Below are positions 9,900-22,600 of a DNA stretch of 64,000 bases, piece by piece (the first letter of the stretch is position 1; each line of letters starts with the position of its first letter). The DNA comes from Triticum aestivum (lineage: Eukaryota; Streptophyta; Magnoliopsida; Poales; Poaceae): assembly GCF_018294505.1 (NCBI RefSeq), contig NC_057798.1, forward strand, positions 369,436,199-369,500,198, given 5' to 3'. The position numbers and the translations under genes are program-made. The notes below the pieces were generated by a model. The model did not search any database. It saw nothing but the letters and a program-made list of their open reading frames with translations, and was not told the DNA's origin.

Positions 9900-10497
9900 C
9901 ACCAAAGATTGATATAAACCATGTTTCGATATAAACTTGCATTCAAATATTTAAATTGGAGAACATGTTGTCTGCAATCCACACATGAACGGATATATGC
10001 GTATATCAAACAAGTTCATTCATTTGACTTTCAACATGTTCATGGAGTACTATAATACTGTACAACATGCTACTCGATTGAGGTGTTCAATTTTGGATTT
10101 AGTTCACTGTTTTGACATACTGAACGAGCTATTTCATTGAATCGAGATATTTCATTTTGGGTTAGATTCGCGTTTTTGAGTGGGTCAACTATTTGTTATA
10201 TAGTAAATCGCTAGCAACGAGCATGTAAAAACACATTACTCCTGAGCATCATCTCTCCATCTAAAAAAGAAGTGGCAAGCTAATATTTCAAAATTTGATT
10301 CGAATCGACTTGGTAAGGTAGACGTGGATGCTCGTTCTCCCAAAATTTGAACGAACCGCTAAACATCCTCTCTGCTCGGTGGAATTCGCCCGAGAAAATA
10401 AATGGGAGACGCGAAAATTACTGTTCTATGCGGGACACACATCAATTGGCCCGTTGTACATCGAGGGTAGGTTCGTAACTTCATCCAAACGCGCCTT
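9900..10497. other. No gene seen; possible upstream flank of a DNA transposon
   Basis: AT-rich to 10300, then mixed sequence with GCCCGAGAAAATAAATGGGAGACGCG near 10388. No coding sequence, TIR or MITE end could be assigned. Confidence 0.3.
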
Positions 10498-10690
10498 CTC
10501 CTCGGCCGAAATGACATGTGCCGAATAATTCATAAACAATGGTCGGAAAAACACGATCTCCTCGCCCGAAATAGCTCGCGCCCACTATTTCAAAACACGC
10601 TCTCCTCGCCCGAAATCGCTCGTGCCCACTATAGTTCAAAACATGCCCTCCTCGCCCGAAATCGCTCCCGCCCACTATTTGGGGAGAAGC
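10498..10690 (+). repeat. Tandem repeat, 44-46 bp unit, about 4 copies
   Basis: Units begin CTCCTCGCCCGAAATCGCTC and continue GCCCACTATTTCAAAAC. Starts are at 10498 (divergent, 60 bp), 10558, 10602 and 10648. The array lies upstream of the C-rich leader and the assembly gap. It could be the 5' subterminal repeat of a DNA transposon whose 3' array is at 38140-39185, but the two unit sequences are different. Confidence 0.85.
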
Positions 10691-10924
10691 AAAGTTACTC
10701 TACTATCCCCGACCCTCAGTACACAAACCCAAGCCGAGAAGCCTATAGGCAAGGGTAGAACTGTAACTCCCCCTCACATTTCAGACAAATGTGTCCGTAA
10801 GACATGGTTCCACTTCCCTCCCAATTCCCCCCCCGCCCCCACCCGCCCCCATTCATACCTCGTGGGCGCCAAATCACCTTCTCCCCGGGAAGCTCACTTC
10901 TCCCGAGCCACGAAACCTCAGCCC
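10691..10924 (+). other. C-rich leader-like sequence before the gap
   Basis: Polypyrimidine and CCCGCCC-rich sequence that resembles the 5' leader of a grass gene. It plausibly leads into the GC-rich first exon at 23797-23986 once the gap and the gypsy-type insertion are removed. This is an inference; the connecting sequence lies in the gap. Confidence 0.35.
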
Positions 10925-11444
10925 NNNNNNNNNNNNNNNNNNNNNNNNNNNNNNNNNNNNNNNNNNNNNNNNNNNNNNNNNNNNNNNNNNNNNNNNNNNN
11001 NNNNNNNNNNNNNNNNNNNNNNNNNNNNNNNNNNNNNNNNNNNNNNNNNNNNNNNNNNNNNNNNNNNNNNNNNNNNNNNNNNNNNNNNNNNNNNNNNNNN
11101 NNNNNNNNNNNNNNNNNNNNNNNNNNNNNNNNNNNNNNNNNNNNNNNNNNNNNNNNNNNNNNNNNNNNNNNNNNNNNNNNNNNNNNNNNNNNNNNNNNNN
11201 NNNNNNNNNNNNNNNNNNNNNNNNNNNNNNNNNNNNNNNNNNNNNNNNNNNNNNNNNNNNNNNNNNNNNNNNNNNNNNNNNNNNNNNNNNNNNNNNNNNN
11301 NNNNNNNNNNNNNNNNNNNNNNNNNNNNNNNNNNNNNNNNNNNNNNNNNNNNNNNNNNNNNNNNNNNNNNNNNNNNNNNNNNNNNNNNNNNNNNNNNNNN
11401 NNNNNNNNNNNNNNNNNNNNNNNNNNNNNNNNNNNNNNNNNNNN
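10925..11444. other. Assembly gap (520 N)
   Basis: Run of N. The single base between the gap and the LTR (11445, T) agrees with the last base of the 5 bp that follow the right LTR (CCGAT at 23792-23796), so the gap probably ends in the left target duplication. Confidence 1.
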
Positions 11445-11445
11445 T

Positions 11446-14400
11446 TGTCACATCCCTAGCTTCTGGTTTGCTCTGAGCTAGCTAGTCATGTGTTGCATCA
11501 TGTTTAAATTTCAGTTAAACCTGAAATGGGGATTGTTTAAACCCTAGCACCAAATGAATTCAAATAGGCTCAAATAAAATCATTTTCAATAAACCCAAAA
11601 TGCCTTTGAAAATGTTCATGATTTCTGATAAAGGTGAAAACCTCTGCAAAAAATGATGAACATATTTATAGGTCATTTCTGGATTTTTGAATTAACTCAT
11701 ATTGTATTTGAATTGGGGCATTTAAATCTTATAAATATTTTAAATGCTCTAATAATTCTGAAACTAGTTGAGGGCTGTTGGAAATAATTTCAACAGTGCC
11801 ACAAATATTTTCAGGATTTTTAATAATGCTCTAGCATTTATAATAAAGCCAAAACAATTACAGAAAATAGAAAATAGAATTAAAAGAGAGTGAGAAAACT
11901 GACTGGCGCTTACCTGCAGCCCATCCGGTGCCTCAGCTGGCCCAGCACTGTGTGGCCCACTGGCCCACAGTGCCAGTCACCCTCCTCCTTGTGCCAGAAG
12001 GACGCCGGCGTGTCGCCCGTGCGCGCACTCTCGGCCACCTCCTGCTTCCACCTCCTCCTGCCTCCCTGCCCGCTTCCCGACCCCCTGGAGACGCCACGCA
12101 GCCCCCTGGCCCCTCTCACTCTCTCCTGAACGCTCTGCCCCTCCTCTGCTCTCTCCCTGCACGTGCGCGAGCGGAGCTCGTCGCGCCGCTCGCCGTTCCC
12201 GCGGCCACAACCATCGCCTCGCCTCGCCGAAGCGCTCAGAAGCTCCGCCTCGACCCCCTCTTCCTCCCCACCGAGACACGCCCTGCCGGAAGCCCCGCAA
12301 TGTCGTCCTCGACGCCATCTTCGTCCTCTGCACCGACGGCTGCCGTTGCTTGATTCGCCGCCAACAGAGCGTCCCCGGCCTCGCCCTCGCGCTCGTTGGA
12401 CTCACGGTGAGCCGCTGACCTGTTCCCCTCTTCTTCCCATGTCGTTTGGCCGCTCTAGCCGTTGTTTCTGCCGGACCCGAGAGCTCGGCTCCGCCGGCCA
12501 TGTCGCCGTCGTGGCCACAGACGCGTAAGCTCGAAACCGAGCGCGTCACCGTGCTCAGCACATCGCCAGGAGGCCGTAGCACCCAGCCGTTCGCCCCGCC
12601 GTGCCCCATAGCACCATTCCCAACCTCGCCCGCACTTCGACCGCCGCCGAGGTCGATGCCGCGATTGACTCTGGCCACCCCTGCCGCTAACTCCGGTCCA
12701 GTTGGATGCGAAAGAGCACCAGCAACGCGTAGAGCCCCTCAGTTGCCGATTTGGTCGCCGGAGGAGCGTTTCCGACGCCCTCCGCCGTCGCTAGCATCGC
12801 CGGCGATGAGCCGCGGGTCAACTCCGGCGAGTTTGACCCGGGTTTGACCACACTTTGACCCGCTCTGGCTCACTGACGTGTGGGCCAGGCACTGTTTATT
12901 TAGGTGTTAGATTAGTTAACACTAATTAATTTAGTTAATTAACTAAACACTGACATGTGGGCTCATGCCCCCACTGACACTTTTAGTTAGGATTAAATTA
13001 GCACTAACACTCCCTGTTAATTAGCCTAGACACTGACGTATGGGTCCCATAGGTCAGGTTTGACCTGGCCGACCCAGTTGACCTGCTGACGTCACACCTA
13101 CGTCATGCTGCCGTAGTAAATCCTTTTCTGGATTTATTCTTATACAGGAAATTCCAGGAAATCTTGCAAACTTCAAAAATTCATAGAAATTAATCTGTAA
13201 CTCCAAATGCAAAGATTTATATATGAAAAATGATCAGAAAAATCCAATCTATCCATTTGTACCATTTTCATGCATGTTTGAGAAACTTAAATCTGTTGTA
13301 TGCAACAAATTGAATTAATGGCATTTGAAATGCCTCATGTGGAGTTTGAATTTGAACCTAGGGTTCAAACCAACTTCATTTAACTTGCTGCTAGTTGCAT
13401 TAGCTCAAACCACAGCATATTACCATGTCATGATCATGCATCATATTGTGCATTGCATTGATTGTGCTTCTTCTTTGTTTGTTGGTGCTTGTCCCCTCTC
13501 AGTAAGACGTATACCGACGATGTGATCGATGACACCAATGAAGAGATATACTATCTTCAGAAGTGCCAGGCAAGCAAAACCCCCTTGTTCATTCCGATAT
13601 AATCCCACTCTCTCGCTCCTGCTCTCTTTTAATGCATTAGGACAACAACGATTCATCTGTTACTTGCTACGGTAGCTGAACCCCTTTATCCTCTGCATGA
13701 CCTGTCATTGCCACACTAAATAGATGAAACCCACTAGCATGAGTAGGAGTTGTTTGAGCCCTGTTGTGCCTACTCATTCATGTTTGTTTGTCATGCCTGC
13801 TATTGCTTAGAGTTGAGTCAGGTCTGATTCATCGGGGATGAATCAGAGGTGTGTGAACATGTCCTACTTTGTGTGAGCTAAGTGTGTGAACACGATTTGG
13901 TAAAGGTAGCGGTGAGAGGCCATGTAGGAGTACATGGTGGGTTGTCTCATTGAAGTCGTCCTCAGGAACTGAGTTCTGTGTTTGTGATCCATGAAACAGT
14001 TACTACCACACATTAGGGCCGAAACCAATGGACCCTCTCGGCTTCTTAATCACTCTTGTCCTCTGTCCAGGAGTTGCAAGTAGTTTCTGGTGTTTGAAGT
14101 ATGCTGGAGGGCGTGGGCGGCGCTGACCGGAGGGGTGGGCTATGATGCGGTAGGCACGTGGCCGGGTATACCGGGCGCCCGTTTGGTGTCACGGAACCCT
14201 ATACACATCGTTTGGGGCTGTGAGCAAAACCCCGGCCGGATCTCCTCATGGATGGAACCAGAATAGGCGATAAACCTGGACTAGAGACTTGAGTGTTTAG
14301 GTAGGCTGTGGCCGACACCCATGTTGGGCTTCCGCTTGAAGGTTGCCGAGTACATGTCGTGTAAATGGCGGTAAGTGGTGAGAGCGTGTGTGAAGAAGTA

Positions 14401-15629
14401 CACCCCTGCAGGGTTAACATCTTCTATTCGAATAGCCGTGTCCGCGGAAAAGGACTTCTGGGTTGCCTGTACAGTTCATAGACAAGTGAAAGTGGATACT
14501 CTAAAATACGCAAGATAAGTGTGAGATCTATGGATGGCGTTCTCGTAGGGAGACGGGAGCGGATCCATAGTGGTGTATTGATATGGTGAATATGTGGACT
14601 CGTGTGCGCCACCTCAAAAGAGTTACTTGCAGTCGTAGTTCAGGATAGCCACCGAGTCAAAGCTGGCTTGCTGCAGTTAAACCCCATCATCTCCTTTGTT
14701 GATAATGATGCATATGTAGTTAGTTCTCATGTAAGTCTTGCTAGGTACATTTGTACTCACGTTTGCCTATTTTATGTTTTTGCAGAGAGACTTCAGTCTC
14801 ACTAGTAGTTTCACGTGGACTTCGACGTTTAGCTTGTTACCTCAGCTACGATCTTGTGCCCTCGGCAGGATCTGGTAGACAGTCAGGCTTCTCAGCCTTT
14901 TTCATTTATAGATGTCTGTACTCAGACATGATAGCTTCCGCTTGTGTTTTGACTTGTATGCTCTGAATGTTGGGTCATGAGACCCATGTTTGTAATATCT
15001 CGCTCCTCGGAGCCTATTGAATAAATACTTGAGTCATAGAGTCATGTTGTGATGCCATGTTGTATTTGCACATATCGAGCATATTGTGTGTATGTTATTG
15101 AAATGCTTGGTATGTGTGGGATCTGACTATCTAGTTGTTTATCCTTGGTAGCCTCTCTTACCGGGAAATGTCTCCTAGTGCTTCCACTGAGCCATGGTAG
15201 CTTGCTACTGCTCCGGAACACTTAGGCTGGCCGGCATGTGTCCTTCTTTGTTCCTGTGTCTGTCCCTTCGGGGAAATGTCACACGATGAATACAGGAGTC
15301 CTGTTAGCCCGCTACAGCCCGGTTCACCGGAGTCCTGCTAGCCCGGTGCTACAGCCTGGGTTCACTCGCTGATGACCGACACGTTCGATGTTGGGTCATG
15401 GATGCATGTCCCTGTAAGTTTGTGCCACTTTGGGTTTACGACTAGCCATGTCAGCCTGGGCTCCTTATCATATGGATGCTAGCGACACTATCATATACGT
15501 GTGCCAAAAGACGCAAACAGTCCCGGGCAAATATAAGGCGACACCTGTGGGAATACCGTGCGTGAGGCCGCAAAGTGATATGAGGTGTTAAATGCTAGGT
15601 CGATGTGGCATTGAGTCGGGGTCCTGACA
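11446..15629 (+). repeat. Left LTR of the first gypsy-type element
   Basis: TGTCACATCCC to GGTCCTGACA. It is AT-rich for 450 bp and then holds a GC-rich block (11900-12850) with long but unsupported ORFs in several frames. ATTCGAATAGCCGTGTCC occurs at about 14427-14444 and recurs in the unrelated-looking LTR at 39231-44016. Confidence 0.9.
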
Positions 15630-15633
15630 GCTT

Positions 15634-15646
15634 TGGTATCAGAGCC
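15634..15646 (+). other. Primer-binding site (tRNA-iMet type)
   Basis: TGGTATCAGAGCC, four bases after the left LTR ends, complementary to the 3' end of plant initiator methionine tRNA. Confidence 0.9.
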
Positions 15647-18600
15647 TGACTGCGTGTAGGATTACCAAGCCAAACTGGTCGAAGTTGAGTCTAGAAATTC
15701 TTTAGTTATATAAGGGAATTGATTGTGGGATGGAACGTAAGGCTCTTTTTACTCCTTATACCTCATGTCCTTCTGACCTGAGTCATCCTCTTCTCTTCTA
15801 CGGGGTTTAAGAACTAGGCCTTCTCATCTATCTATCAGGATGACATGTTACTAATTCATAGACTTATAGGATTGCTGGTTTCAAGCCTCAATTCAGTTTC
15901 TACTATTTTAGTATGTTCTCGGTTGAACCAGAACCTTGATATGATGTTGTTAAGTGACTATGCAAATCCTTGTGAATGTCTCAAACCTTTTCTGAGCATT
16001 TACAGCTGTTGTGCTGTCTGAGTCATCCCAGGTTTCTAAATAGTCTGATGCACTTGCAAATCCTTTTCCTCTGGTTTTTATGTTCCTTTGGGCCAGGTTA
16101 ATCACACTAATTGCTGAGTTGAGGTATTCTATTGCCTCGACATTTATGTTGGAGTTCTTACTATGACCCTAGGTGTCTTAGGGGATCATCTAGTAATCTA
16201 GCCATAATTTGTGTCCTAGTGTGATGATTCTGGCCTTTCTTCTCGAAAGCATCCCGTGATGCCAATTAGTAGTAGGTATTCTACTTCTGGGTTTCTGAAC
16301 CCGAGATCACCCTACTTACTTCATGTTGATAGTGTTTGCTAGTTCCTTTAGGTTATTAGTAACCTTTGCATTAGTCCTCGAGGTCCGTGGTATTTCCTTC
16401 TTCCAAATACTATGAACCACTTATAGCAGAAGTTTGTTGGATCAAAAGATCACAACAGGAGTGCCCTCGATGAGTTCTCCATTCATAATTGTGATTCTGC
16501 CAGTTCTACCTTTCTGCATGGGTTATCTGGAGGAAACCTGTTGAACTTGGTTCGACATACTAAACTATGCATCCACAACTCAGAAAGTTATATGTTCTTG
16601 AGTTGTCCCTCTTAGTTGTCCTCTGACCCTCGTCTATCAATTGATAGTCAAGAGTAGTTGTGCACTCGAGCTCATCGATGCCTATTACTCTTGTGGTCCG
16701 GCAAGCCATTCTATTCCGGAATGACTAGGAGAAACAAACTCCAGTACCTCATCCATATCTAGGATTGGGTCAAAGCAGCTGTATCTTGCAGATCAAAATG
16801 CCAACCCAGCTTTTGTCCTATTCTACCTTGGAGTATTACCATCTTTTATATCGGGATTATTATAGGAATTGCACACCATCCTATGAACTCTTGGTACAGT
16901 GATACTTCTTGCCATCATTGTTCATTCCTCGGTTTTCCGTGTTATTGTAACCGGAATGCCGACAAGTGAATCGTGGTGTGTGAAATCAATACCGCTAGCA
17001 ACTCCGTTGCTTGGTAGTTAAATGGACGATAACCTCATTCTTGGCGTGTTGATTATTGAATCGTCACCCTAAGGTTGATTGTGCTACCTAGTCCCTATTT
17101 CCGGTGCACCCTTTCGGTTGTTGAGTTAGGATTTTTTTTCAATCCCTCGCTCATTTGATCATATTGTCTTGCCCTAAAAAGCAAGATTGTTCTCGAGCTT
17201 AGTGACATACCGGTGGTTCATGATTTTCTGAATATCTTCTCGGAAGTATCACCAGGTCGTCACCTGACCGCAATGTTGAGTATGTGATCAAGTTGGTTTA
17301 TTCCTGTAAACCACCCTTTCTCCAAGAATCCATGTTGGATACCCCTAAGCTAGTTGGTTAAGCCAAACAACAACTTGGAAATTTGGAAGATAAAAGATTG
17401 CCTGGCTTACTTCATTTTAAGGGATATCTTTTTGTGTGTGTTGAAGAAAGATGATATCTTCATCAATTGATCCTCGAGACCAGTTGCTGGAGCTATTGTC
17501 TTGCCAAAACTTTGATTTGAGTGTGGGCTATTCTCAAATCAAATCAGACCCAACGATGTTCGTAATGTTGTCTTACTCGTGGATTTTCCTCGAGCAGACA
17601 CCATTATGTCTTTTGGGTCTGACCAATACTATCACCTTGTTCACATAGTTATGGAATTCCATCTCCATGGGAATCTGGATGAATTGTTGTTGAGCCCATC
17701 GACAACACCCTTATCTCCTCCATGATTTTGTTGAACATTAAGCTAGTGTTAGAAACTTCTATAGGCATTATCTTCATGTCACGTTCATGAAGTATATGTT
17801 CGGATGTAAGAAGTGACTTCCTCAGATTCACATGCATTTAATGTAAGTTGCCGCCGTGAATTCGATAAAGTCAATGTTGCTTCCTTGGAATCATCCCAAG
17901 TTAGTCACACATGTGCAAAGTATACTATGGTTTGGTAGATTAATTACCTCCACTCCATATGTATTCCGTAGCACACCAAGCCACTGATTGATTTGTTCAA
18001 GGAGAAGAAGTTCCTTCTTAAGAGCAAGACTTATGCAAGGACTTCGATATCCTCGATGATGGTTCCCCTCCAGAACTCGGTAGTGTTTTATTATAAGACT
18101 ACTGTGTGGTCATGCTTGTCTCGGACAACGTGTTCACATGTTGTAGCAGAACTAGCTCATGTTTTGGAGCTTGCTACCGTAGTTCATTCCCCGAGAATCA
18201 CGCAACGTCATCTCGTCGATTTGTGTTGCAAACTTTCATTTTTCTTTCTAGACTTGATGAGTCTGGAATATCCTAACACCAACCAGATCTGAATCTCGGG
18301 TAGATATGATGGTTGGAATGTTTCCCAAGAACGGTAATAATGGTCTCACTGTAACCGGTAAAGTGGATGTCGTGGCCAACACACCTTGCCGGAAGGCCTA
18401 TTATTATAGTATCTTGGTTGAGGAAGTTGGTCACCTCCCCATAAGGACTTTGTAGGATTTATTCCTTAGTTGTTCCTTATGGATTTTCTTTTGTGCTCCC
18501 GAAGTCCGACCTTTTACTTGATGTTCTAGATACCAAACCATGCAAATGGGTTACGCTAGCACATCAAGGAGAGCATTAGAAGCGGAATGTCAAATGTCTC

Positions 18601-19607
18601 TCGGTCGATCATCCAGATTTTGTTTCCTTAGCCTCGCTAAGGTGAAATCTGAGAAGGTGTTATCTTCCTTTGCATCTGCATCATCCATCATTATTCATCA
18701 TGGTAGTATGTTGTGTTGCCAGGATCCTTGACATGGAGATTGGTAAACCCTGGTGAATATGGAAATGCTCAAGTTCTTGAGAGCACGCACAAGCGCTAGG
18801 TGTTATCACCAGCACTAACTGGGATTGCTCCTAGTCTTTTCGGTTATGCTATAGCCACTCCAACAGTGGAATCACTCTCTACTGTTGAGCTCCTCCCCAG
18901 TTACCAGAATCATTCCCAGCATTTGCGTTCGTTCCCAGTTTGCACCGCCAATGTGCCATTCTACCATGGGTTCCATCCATTTCCGATGATAAGCAAAATC
19001 ATCCATCACGTTGTCTTCAACAAGGTAGTCCACATCATCCATTCTAATTCGGGTATGCCCTTCTACCGAACCCCTCCAAATGATTGCTCGAGAATTTCCC
19101 TAAGTTGGTATAAAGAGTCTCAATGATCTTTGAATCAAAGGTAATTCTTTTTGCCACTTAAGGGAATATTTCTGCGAGTCACGTGCCTCAAGATGTCTCG
19201 TTATAATATCATGGCAACTCCACTCTTCGCTACATTGACAACCAGTCACCACCCTCTTAAGGCGGGATTGTTGTCTACCTAGTGAACCTTCGCCATCTGT
19301 TCCACTCCATTCCTCTAGAGATGTGCTTCGTCTCTCAGCTCGAGAGATGTTGCGATCTCTCATTCCGTGAGTTAATCCTGAGTTGTTCGGCCTTCGACAA
19401 GATCGATCCTTATAGAGTTTTCTTTCTCCTCTCGTTGTCATGTCAGTTGGAGTTCTCAGAGCAAGACATCAAGATAATGATGGTGATCAAATCAACGTTC
19501 ATTTGAAGTGCAACCTGGATCGTGAAGATTTCGTTAGTTGCGTTTTCCCCTTCATCTTACCCTACGCTTGAATCTCGGGACGAGACTCTTGTTTAGTAGG
19601 GGTGAGT
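15647..19607 (+). pseudogene. Decayed gypsy-type interior
   Basis: No ORF above about 110 codons. Fragments near 17220-17330 translate to pieces resembling the spacer between protease and reverse transcriptase in gypsy-type elements (PDR, then a VEYVIKLV-like run), and 17400-17470 to a KKDD-like piece. The rest cannot be assigned to domains. The heavy loss of frame, compared with fairly similar LTRs, suggests either mobilisation as a non-autonomous element or an interior already dead on insertion. Confidence 0.65.
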
Positions 19608-22600
19608 TGTCACATCCCTAGCTTCTGGTTTGCTCTGAGCTAGCTAGTCATGTGTTGCATCATGTTTAAATTTCAGTTAAACCTGAAATGGGGATTGTTT
19701 AAACCCTAGCACCAAATGAATTCAAATAGGCTCAAATAAAATCATTTTCAATAAACCCAAAATGCCTTTGAAAATGTTCATGATTTCTGATAAAGGTGAA
19801 AACCTCTGCCAAAAATGATGAACATATTTATAGGTCATTTCTGGATTTTTGAATTAACTCATATTGTATTTGAATTGGGGCATTTAAATCTTATAAATAT
19901 TTTAAATGCTCTAATAATTCTGAAACTAGTAGAGGGCTGTTGGAAATAATTTCAACAATGCCACAAATATTTTCAGGATTTTTTAATAATGCTCTGGCAT
20001 TTATAATAAAGCCAAAACAACTACAGAAAATAGAAAATGGAATTAAAAGAGAGTGAGAAAGCTGACTGGCGCTTACCTGCAGCCCATCCGGTGCCTCAGC
20101 TAGCCCAGCACTGTGTGGCCCACTGGCCCACAGTGCCAGTCACCCTCCTCCTTGTGCCAGAAGGACGCCGGCGTGTCGCCCGCGCGCGCACTCTCGGCCA
20201 CCTCCTGCTTCCACCTCCTCATGCCTCCCTGCTCGCTTCTCGACCCCCTGGAGACGCCACGCAGCCCCCTGGCCCCTCTAACTCTCTCTCGAACACTCTC
20301 CCCCTCCTCTGCTCTCTCCCTGCACGCGCCTGAGCGGAGCTCGTCGCGCCGCTCGCTGTTCCCGCGGCCACAGCCACCGCCTCGCCTCGCCGAAGCGCTC
20401 AGAAGCTCCACCTCGACCCCCTCTTCCTCCCCATCGAGACACGCCCTGCCGGAAGCCCTGCAACGCCGTCCTCGACGCCATCTTCGTCCTCTGCACCGAC
20501 GGCCGCCGTTGCTCGATTCGCCGCCCACAGAGCATCCCCGGCCTCGCCCTCACGCTCGTTGGACTCGCGGTGAGCCGCTGACCCGTTCCCCTCTTCTTCC
20601 CATGCCGTTTGGCCGCTCTAGCCGTTGTTTCCGCCGGACCCGAGAGCTCGGCTCCGCCGGCCATGTCGCCATCGTGGCTACAGACGCGTAAGCTCGAAAC
20701 CGAGCGCGTCACCATGCTCAGCACATCGCCAGGAGGCTGTAGCACCCAGCCGTTCGCCCCACCGTGCCCCACAGCACCATTCCCAACCTCACCCGAACTC
20801 CGGCCGCCGCCGAGGTCGATGCCGCGATCGACTCCGGCCACCCCTGCCGCTAACTCCGGTCCAGTTGGATGCGGAAGAGCACCAGCAATGCGTAGATCCC
20901 CTTAGTTGCCGATTTGGTCACCGGAGGAGCGTTTCCGACGCCCTCCGCCATCGCTAGCGTCGCCGGCGACGAGCCACGGGTCAACTCCGGCGAGTTTGAC
21001 CCGGGTTTGACCGCACTTTGACCTGCTCTGGCTCACTGACGTGTGGGCCAGGCACTGTTTATTTAGGTGTTAGATTAGTTAACACTAATTAATTTAGTTA
21101 ATTAACTAGACACTGACATGTGGGCTCATGCCCTACTAACACTTTTAGTTAGGATTAAATTAGCACCAACACTCCCTGTTAATTAGCCTAGACACTGACG
21201 TATGGGTCCCATAGGTCAGGTTTGACCTGGCCGACCCAGTTGACCTGCTGACGTCACACCTACGTCATGCTGACGTAGTAAATCCTTTTCTGGATTTATT
21301 CTTATATAGGAAATTCCAGGAAATCTTGCAAACTTCAAAAATACATAGAAATTAATCTGTAACTCCAAATGCAAAGATTTATATATGAAAAATGATCAGA
21401 AAAATCCAATCTATCCATCTGTACCATTTTCATGCATGTTTGAGCAACTTAAATCTGCTGTATGCAACAAATTGAATTAATGGCATTTGAAATGCCTCAT
21501 GTGGAGTTTGAATTTGAACCTAGGGTTCAAACCAACTTCATTTAACTTGCTGCTAGTTGCATTAGCTCAAACCACAGCATATTGCCATGTCATGATCATG
21601 CATCATATTGTGCATTGCATTGATTGTGCTTCTTCTTTGTTTGTCGGTGCTTGTCCCCTCTCAGTAAGACGTATACCGACGATGTGATCGATGACACCAA
21701 TGAAGAGATATACTATCTTCAGAAGTGCCAGGCAAGCAAAACCCCCTTGTTCATTCCGATATAATCCCACTCTCTCGCTCCTGCTCTCTTTTAATGCATT
21801 AGGACAACAACGATTCATTTGTTACTTGCTACGGTAGCTGAACCCCTTTATCCTCTGCATGACCTGTCATTGCCACAGTAAATAGATGAAACCCACTGGC
21901 ATGAGTAGGAGTTGTTTGAGCCCTGTTGTGCCTACTCATTCATGTTTGTTTCTCATGCCTGCTATTGCTTAGAGTTGAGTCAGGTCTGATTCATCGGGGA
22001 TGAATCAGAGGTGTGTGAACATGTCCTACTTTGTGTGAGCTAAGTGTGTGAACAAGATTTGGTAAAGGTAGCGGTGAGAGGCCATGTAGGAGTACATGGT
22101 GGGTTGTATCATTGAAGCCGTCCTCAGGAACTGAGTTCTGTGTTTGTGATCCATGAAACAATTACTACCACGCATTGGGGCCGAAATCAATGGACCCTCT
22201 CGGCTTCTTAATCACCCTTGTCCTCTGTCCAGGAGTTGCAAGTAGTTTCTGGTGTTTGTAGTATGCTGGAGGCCGTGGGCACCGCTGACCGGAGGGGTGG
22301 GCTGTGATGCAGTAGGCACGTGGCCGGGTATACCGGGCGCCCGTTTGGTGTCACGGAACCCTGTACACATCATTTGGGGCTGTGAGCGAAACCCCGGCCG
22401 GATCTCCTCACGGATGGAACCCGAATAGGCGATAAACCTGGACTAGAGACTTGAGTGGTTAGGTAGGCCGTGGCCGACACCCACGTTGGGCTTCCGCTTG
22501 AAGGTTGCCGAGTACATGTCGTGTAAACGGCGATAAGTGGTGAGAGCGTGTGTGAAGAAGTACACCCCCGCAGGGTTAACATCATCTATTCGAATAGCCG

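Larger units (their letters stand above)
7100..9900. repeat. Purine-rich tandem repeat of about 1 kb units
   Basis: Unit 1 (about 7100-8063) and unit 2 (about 8495-9480) share a long ordered series of landmarks: a MITE-like start, GTTTGACTTTTCAA, AACATATCACACATGCATCT, ATAGAGAGATCCCCT, GATGCCCCGAGAGA and GCATGTGTATGT. Unit 3 begins near 9481 (AGTTTGAGAGAG, then GGTGCGTGAGAGAG) and fades into GA microsatellites. The plus strand is strongly purine-biased (GAGA-rich) throughout. No coding sequence is supported. The Tourist-like MITE at 8067-8494 sits between units 1 and 2. Confidence 0.8.

Noticed and set aside
9638..10009. Ser-Leu-rich and Arg-Glu-rich frames on both strands
   Set aside because: Translations of GA and CA microsatellites; no other coding evidence.
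10622..11481. Frames of 177-284 codons spanning the gap
   Set aside because: Most codons are N; the frames are open only because the gap has no stops.
11890..12847. Long frames on both strands in the GC-rich LTR block (also 20037-20957)
   Set aside because: Several overlapping frames are open in the same GC-rich sequence, none has a recognisable domain, and the two LTR copies differ by frame-affecting changes.
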